In this document: positions 58,653 to 64,000 of the stretch, piece after piece
How positions within the stretch are numbered: position 1 is the first letter of the stretch
Layout of the letters: each line of letters opens with the position of its first letter
NCBI RefSeq assembly: GCF_000208865.1
Contig: NC_018395.1
Span: forward strand, 1,271,920 to 1,335,919
Direction of reading: 5' to 3'
DNA from: Neospora caninum Liverpool
Taxonomy: Eukaryota > Apicomplexa > Conoidasida > Eucoccidiorida > Sarcocystidae
Length of the DNA: 64,000 nucleotides
Position numbers and translations under genes: made by a program
Notes under the pieces: generated by a model
The model's input: only the letters and a program-made list of their open reading frames with translations
Database searches by the model: none
What the model was told of the DNA's origin: nothing

Positions 58653-61600
58653 GTGGAAGACCGACGATGGACGTGAAGTGGGCCAAGACCGCGGCAGAAC
58701 CGGAGGAAGCGCGAGACGAAGGCTACCGCTGTTCTTCTCGTTCGTCCACGGACGACTCTCGTAGACCCTAGCACGCGGCGCAAGAGAGGAGGACGCGAGC
58801 TCCTGCGTATACGCTATCCTCTTCCGCCTTGCTCCGGCAGAATCAGAGAGAGGTGCTCGAAAAAGTCATGCGTCGTCCAGGAACGAGCCACGAGGCGAGA
58901 CGAGGCGCAACTGCTGATTGCGTCCTTCTCGGCCTTCTGTCGCGAGGGAACTGTGCCGACAGCAGTTGTCCTCGGTTTACCAGAAAGACAAACCAGAGTG
59001 AAACCCCTTCCCCCTGGCCGACTCCTCGAGAAGAGGGACACCGCGTTGGCTGAGTCTACAGCAGCGCGCGTAGAAAACGACACACCGCACAAAAGCCTAG
59101 GCAAAACTCCACGCATGCATATGAGCGCGTGCATGGAACTGCCTCCGATGTAAGCAAACAGCTGTGATCTACACAGCAACGGATATCCGGTTCGTTCCCC
59201 GGACGGAAGGGGACGGATCCAGGGACCGCCAAATGAGATTGACGGGGAGTGAAGATGCGAACCTCAGGTTTCCCAAAGATGATCCCCAACTTCTTTCCAC
59301 CCTTTGCGCCCAACAACCCCTAGAAGATAAGGGCTGTTTTTATACGGAAGAGATCCAGTACACTGCGCCGCACAAACCAGCAGGCGGACTCGATTGTGGA
59401 CACAGGCGGACGAGGAGCGAGGCAACAGACAGCCACTGGGGTCGTCTGCAAATCTGAACCTTCGTTTTCCCTTTGTGAGAGAAAATACAGAGTGTCGCCG
59501 CTCTGTCTCGAGAGAGGCACGATTGCTTGTTCAGAGAGCAGAGACCGGACAGGAATTCGCCATGCGCTTTGTCTCTGGTTCTCACAACGTAAAGAACCGC
59601 GCACAAGAAAGCTGTTTTGTATGTGGGCGAAGTTTCGCGTGCGAAAAAGAATAGAAAGGAAACGCAACCGGGTCAACATACACCAAAATACATGTATCGC
59701 TCGTAGAGAGCTTCTCCTTTCTGCTCAGTTGTCTACCACAGAAGCGACCGGCGCATCGTTTTCTGCTGGGCCACCCTCCGCATCCTGTCTCTAATGTTGC
59801 GGGAAGAAAGAAAACTATACGCACCGTTGTCTAGGTCCGGCTGAGGTGGGCGTCAATGCCCACTTTCGCTCACAAGGAGACGCGAAAAAGCCACACGCAA
59901 AAAAAAAGGGAACCCCCTCCGGAAGAAGAGAGCTCGACCAGTCGGCTCGCGTCGGCCCGCTCTCGCTTTTTCTCTCGAGCGTGCGGGGAGCAAACCGCCC
60001 TACCGTATCCAGGCGACACCACGCTGCGGAGTCCGAGCACACGCGTGCGTGGGCTGAGAAAAGAAGCTGGGAAGTCGCAAAGGCGCAGCTTCGTGTGTAT
60101 CGCCCACCACAACCGACGGGAAAAGGTCGCAAAATCGACGACAGGTGCGCGACGCCCGCCGCCAACGCTCAAGAAAGTCCGGCATCATCATCCGGAACGC
60201 AAAACGACAACATGCCGACCAGAAACGAGAGAGACACACGTTCCATTCGCAGAGGATACACGCCCTGGACGTGGAGGGCAATGGAGAGCATGGAAGCTCC
60301 GACAAACATAGAGGCGTCTAGATACACGCATGACTGATATCCTGCAACGGGGCGAGCAACCGGCAAGACATGCAGGCAGGCAGGCGCGCGCACGGAAGGA
60401 GAGCAACCAAGATCCAGTCTGCGATTTCCCCCGACCTGCCGACCTCGGCTGTTCTGCTGCAAAGAGAGAAGGAAATCGGTAGACGATGCTGGGGTCACTG
60501 TGGGCAGAGTTGCTTCTGCAGTGCGCTCCTGGGAAACTCGAGCGATAGCAAGTCACAAAGGCTGTACGGCGATGCGTGGTGTGCTCTATATTACACGTAT
60601 GTATTTCCCTCGCGAGACCCATCAACTCACGCGCTCCCGCCGCCAGCTTCAACGATCATGCTAGGACCGCACTGTGTTATTCCAGGATTCAGTCCTGTGT
60701 GCAGGTCATTTCCTTTTCTGAACGACTTGGCAGGGCCGACGCGCCAAAGTTTTGGGGCGTCAGGTCGGTGAGGTACTACCCGCCGTGGGAGTAACGGGAA
60801 ACGGACTGTCACGTGAATAGGTACTCGTGATGCAGAGCTACTTTTTTCCTACATCTACTCGCACGATATCGCCGTACTTGTGAGCACATTCTGAGATCAT
60901 AGTGAAGTATGAGGACGCCCTTCCAGTTGCACTCGCACATGTAAACGCAGCAGACCCACTCATATGCGACTATTAGAGGGCTGGCATATGTCTCTCCATG
61001 TACGTAGATCCGCGTTTGATCTCTGTTGTACAGTGCAACGGTAGAGATGCATGTTAAGATATATACATATATATAAGCATACGCTTGTCTACATTTGTGC
61101 TACTTCCCGTAGACACTACATCAGGTTTCTATTCTACGGGAAAAAACGCGTGGCACGGTCCTCCGTGGTATGACACAAATACCCCAAAGCAGCAATTCCC
61201 TTGATATGGAACCGCACCCTTGCAGCAGGTCGTGTCCTTTAGATGCATGACTGAAAGACGTTCCAGTCCTCCTCCCGACATATCTCTCTCCTATTATCTG
61301 CTGCTGCATTTTGCCCACTTCGTCCATATCCATTGCTTCGCTAATTAAGTGAGAGGCGAGACTGCAGAAAACACTGAAAGCTGCCTAAACTCTCGCTGTT
61401 GTTCGGCAGAGACGTCTCACAGGGCCACCCGCTGGTGACTCTGGCAGGCGAACAGCGGTGTCGTATTTTACAAAGTCGTTTGTTCCGTGTGATCAGGGCC
61501 TTTGCTCGAGTTGGTGGTGTCGATAGCAAGCCCCACCACATCCACAAAGTCCTCCGCTTTTATTCCCGTTCAATAGTCGTTTTGCGTCCCACGCGATCAA

Positions 61601-63386
61601 AGATTATTAGTTAGGAACCGCCTGATCCTTGTTCAACTAGATGCTGTAGGCCGAGACAGCGGAAAGCCGATATGTAAATACGCTTAGAATTCGTTTGAAC
61701 AGACGCCAACATCAGTGTACACCTACCGTAAAATGGTTATACTTTCGAGCTTTTTTCGTTGTTTGGAGGGAGTGAATTTACTGGCGCAACATTCACCTCG
61801 AGGCGACTCTCCCGCCCTTTTTGGGCTGGGTTATGATGTGCTCCCATTTCCTCTTATTTCCGCGGCCGGCAAACTATTAAGGGATGACAACCAAAGGGTG
61901 TTCTCCCCTTTTTTTTCTGAGCACTCCTTTCCTACAGGTATTTCCCACCCAAGTGCAACCAGAAAATCTTCGATGTAGTTGATGTTTCTTCATCAAGCAC
62001 CAGCTCAACTGCGTTGCCTGAATGACCTGCCACTCAGGGATCGTCGTCAACGGAAAGCTGAAGCCTTTCCTTCTTTTACTTTCGTTTTCGTACCGCCGTT
62101 GTCAAAGGCCAAACAAAGAATTCGCTGTTTTCTGTGGGAATGACGCCAGAAGAGGGTATACACGCGCTCCAACAAAAAACGCCGGTGTACATTGTCCTGA
62201 ATATTGTATTAAAACAGGTTATTTCCTCCCCATGCTTTCTTCTCTTAGCCCTACAATATTCTCAGTGTTCGGTTTCAAAGTGAAACACTATTCCTCGACC
62301 GCTGTTGAAGAATGGTGCACGGGAAAAAGAAGTGCGTTGGACGGGACGCCTTCTCTTCCCGCGGTTTTTCTGTGTGCCACTCTTCTGAGGCAATCATCAG
62401 GTTTTCTTCTTTCCTTCGGAGACTACGACAGTTCTGGCAGCACTCAAGATGATATGACTTTTCCGGCTTCTTTTTCAACAATATGATACCCTTCAGGTTC
62501 ATAAATTCATGTACGTATTTACGCAGCAGGTTTTTTTTGTGACTTATCAAGCACCAGATGCTCATCTCGCCTGTACCCGTTCGCTCATAGGGATGCCACC
62601 TGAGACATTCTTGCTTCAGTCCCCAGATGCATGATCACCCATGTGTCCAGCGTTCAATTTTCTGTGCCCAACTGAGGTTGCATACAAATGTATATTTCGA
62701 TATATCGACATTATCTAACCCGTTGTGGGTTTGGGTTAGCTGCGTCCAGCGACTTTCGCTTCGGCCTTCCGCCATGTCTCAGTCGCTTTACCTCTTTCTG
62801 TGTACTCATATAGAGATTTATATGCGCATACATATAAACTGCTGTGTTCAGTTAATTGCATATGTGTGCATTATGCTTGGTAACAGAATGTTACAGGAAA
62901 AACCCTGTGGTCGCTGTTACTTTCACCTATTCTGCTGGCCGCCCGTATCTTCTCTTCTCAATGTGCGAAGGGAAACATGTGTACGTATATATTCGTAAAT
63001 AAACGTACATATTTATGCGCGGCTACCGTAAACAAACATGTTGATACATGCCCCACATATTTATTTATGTATATGTTTGGTGCTTCGCCACCGAAAGCCA
63101 CGGCAAAAAAACGTTCCGTGGTGTGCCTTGGCCCCCGTGTGAACTTCGCATCACGCCGATGTCCGTTTTTCTTTCTTTCCAATCGAAAGCATATCTCTGC
63201 ATCTGCATGGATGTCGACTAAAACCAGGTTACTTTCTCTGTTTCGCGCTGCAATTCTTGTGAGGCCCTCTAGTCACGAGGCCCTAATGTAGTGTTTCGGG
63301 ATTTTGTTCCGGTCGCAATCCCTTGTCTACAACGATCGTTTTTTCTCCAGACGGGTCATCTCGCACATTTCAACAGAAAAGGGGAA
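58653..63386. other. Region upstream of the ataxin-2 gene, no supported gene
   Basis: About 4.7 kb lies right of the ataxin-2 start codon. The first 2 kb (to about 60.8 kb) is GC-rich and may be a long 5' UTR with introns, as is common in this group. Beyond it the base composition becomes AT-richer and frames are short. A frame on the - strand at 60169-60498 has a hydrophobic patch but no other support. A short TA-rich run lies near 61059-61076. I see no RNA gene. Confidence 0.5.
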
Positions 63387-63683
63387 ATGAACACATTCAC
63401 CAAGGTCGTCGTCTGCGCGGCTTCCGTCGCAGTAGTCATTGTTTTGACTCTAGTCATCGCTGTCGCGACGCTCTCCGCCACAAGGTCCAGCGGTGGATGG
63501 CAGCCTGACGGCCAACCTTGCACTGTTTCGTGGGAAACGAGCACTCTCGCCGCTCGGAGACGCTGCGCGGTTCCACTGCTCTGCGATTTCGATCATGAAA
63601 CTAGCACGACAGGTACACACGTCTGTGACGCTAAAATACACTCGTACTTTGAAATTGGTGGAATGACCGCTGAAGAGCGCTGA
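63387..63683 (+). CDS. Possible small type II membrane protein, or first exon of one
   Basis: A 98-codon frame opens with MNTFTKVVVCAASVAVVIVL followed by TLVIAVATL. This is an uncleaved-signal-anchor pattern: a short N-terminus with one Lys, then about 24 hydrophobic residues. The rest is a short hydrophilic part with four Cys (for example CTVSWE, CAVPLLCDFD and CDAKIH). A splice-donor-like GACAGGTACAC occurs at 63608-63618, so this may be only the first exon of a gene that runs past the window. Proteins of this layout occur among secretory and surface proteins of the group, but I recognise no family. The remaining 317 bases to the window end contain nothing I can support. Confidence 0.4.
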   Translation: MNTFTKVVVCAASVAVVIVLTLVIAVATLSATRSSGGWQPDGQPCTVSWETSTLAARRRCAVPLLCDFDHETSTTGTHVCDAKIHSYFEIGGMTAEER

Positions 63684-64000
63684 AACAGGCACTGAATGAA
63701 TAGGAGGAACGCGTGACCAGGGGGCAAAGTAGTTATTCTTATGGTGTCTTTTCAGGCGAAGAAGACAAAGGAGAGTGGAGGGTGTATCCATATTCTAAAC
63801 GCGTGGATGATACATGAATATGTTTACATCCGAAAGTACTTGAGGATAGAAGCGAGACCACCTAGATAAAAATCGAGTGACGGGGAGGGGTGTTCACCAA
63901 GGGAGTAGGCATCCTCTACAAGTTGGTTGCTGTTCAGTTTGAATAGGGGAAAGAGGGGACAATTTGTGAACGAAGATCCTTTCGAGCCACGGCGAACGAA

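Noticed and set aside
60169..60498. 109-codon frame on the - strand with hydrophobic patches
   Set aside because: Overlaps several equally long frames on both strands in GC-rich DNA, with no family match or clear splice partner.
1..64000. CRISPR arrays, operons, phage or secretion systems
   Set aside because: No regularly spaced repeat series and no prokaryotic gene organisation; the genes are spliced and eukaryotic.

Overview
The window looks like nuclear DNA from an apicomplexan of the Toxoplasma/Hammondia/Neospora group. The grounds are intron-rich genes with GT..AG introns, long low-complexity insertions rich in Ser, Ala, Gly, Glu and Arg, CA/TA microsatellites, and recognisable eukaryotic housekeeping genes. 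A run of 100 N (39415-39514) marks an assembly gap. I know a gene order of divergent alpha-tubulin, ATP synthase b, STT3 and ataxin-2-like from Toxoplasma, but only from memory and without a database check.  Layout, left to right: the 3' part of an unrecognised gene with an acidic tail (+, 29-2923); a convergent, very large patatin-type phospholipase gene (-, 4948-14355); RNA polymerase II subunit RPB4 (+, 17916-19518); a two-exon gene for a small secreted protein of unknown function (+, 21534-22839); a divergent alpha-tubulin (+, 25014-28447); the apicomplexan mitochondrial ATP synthase stator subunit b (+, 32819-37081); a BT1-family folate/pteridine-type transporter (+, 38970-41396, crossing the gap); the oligosaccharyltransferase catalytic subunit STT3 (-, 41476-47948); an ataxin-2/Pbp1-type RNA-binding protein (-, 50424-58652); and, at the right edge, a short ORF for a possible type II membrane protein (+, 63387-63683).  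Exon models were built by hand from splice consensus, reading phase and family similarity. Phase closes exactly over every exon for RPB4, the tubulin, ATP synthase b and STT3, giving predicted proteins of 130, 486, 571 and 749 residues. The phospholipase closes at 2980 residues with one uncertain splice donor. The ataxin-2 gene lacks at least one small exon in my model, and the transporter lacks one exon at the gap.  The genes are independent monocistronic units rather than an operon; their jobs (transcription, microtubules, mitochondrial ATP synthesis, vitamin uptake, N-glycosylation, mRNA regulation, lipid hydrolysis) are unrelated. Points deserving most attention: the tubulin has lost the alpha-tubulin Asp251/Glu254 pair; the phospholipase is giant; a PAM2-like motif lies inside the ataxin-2 homologue; an ataxin-2 intron holds a perfect 19-bp inverted repeat; and the transporter and STT3 genes converge with only 79 bases between stop codons. 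I found no CRISPR array, operon, transposase or convincing tRNA/rRNA gene, and no clear sign of a wholly new system.
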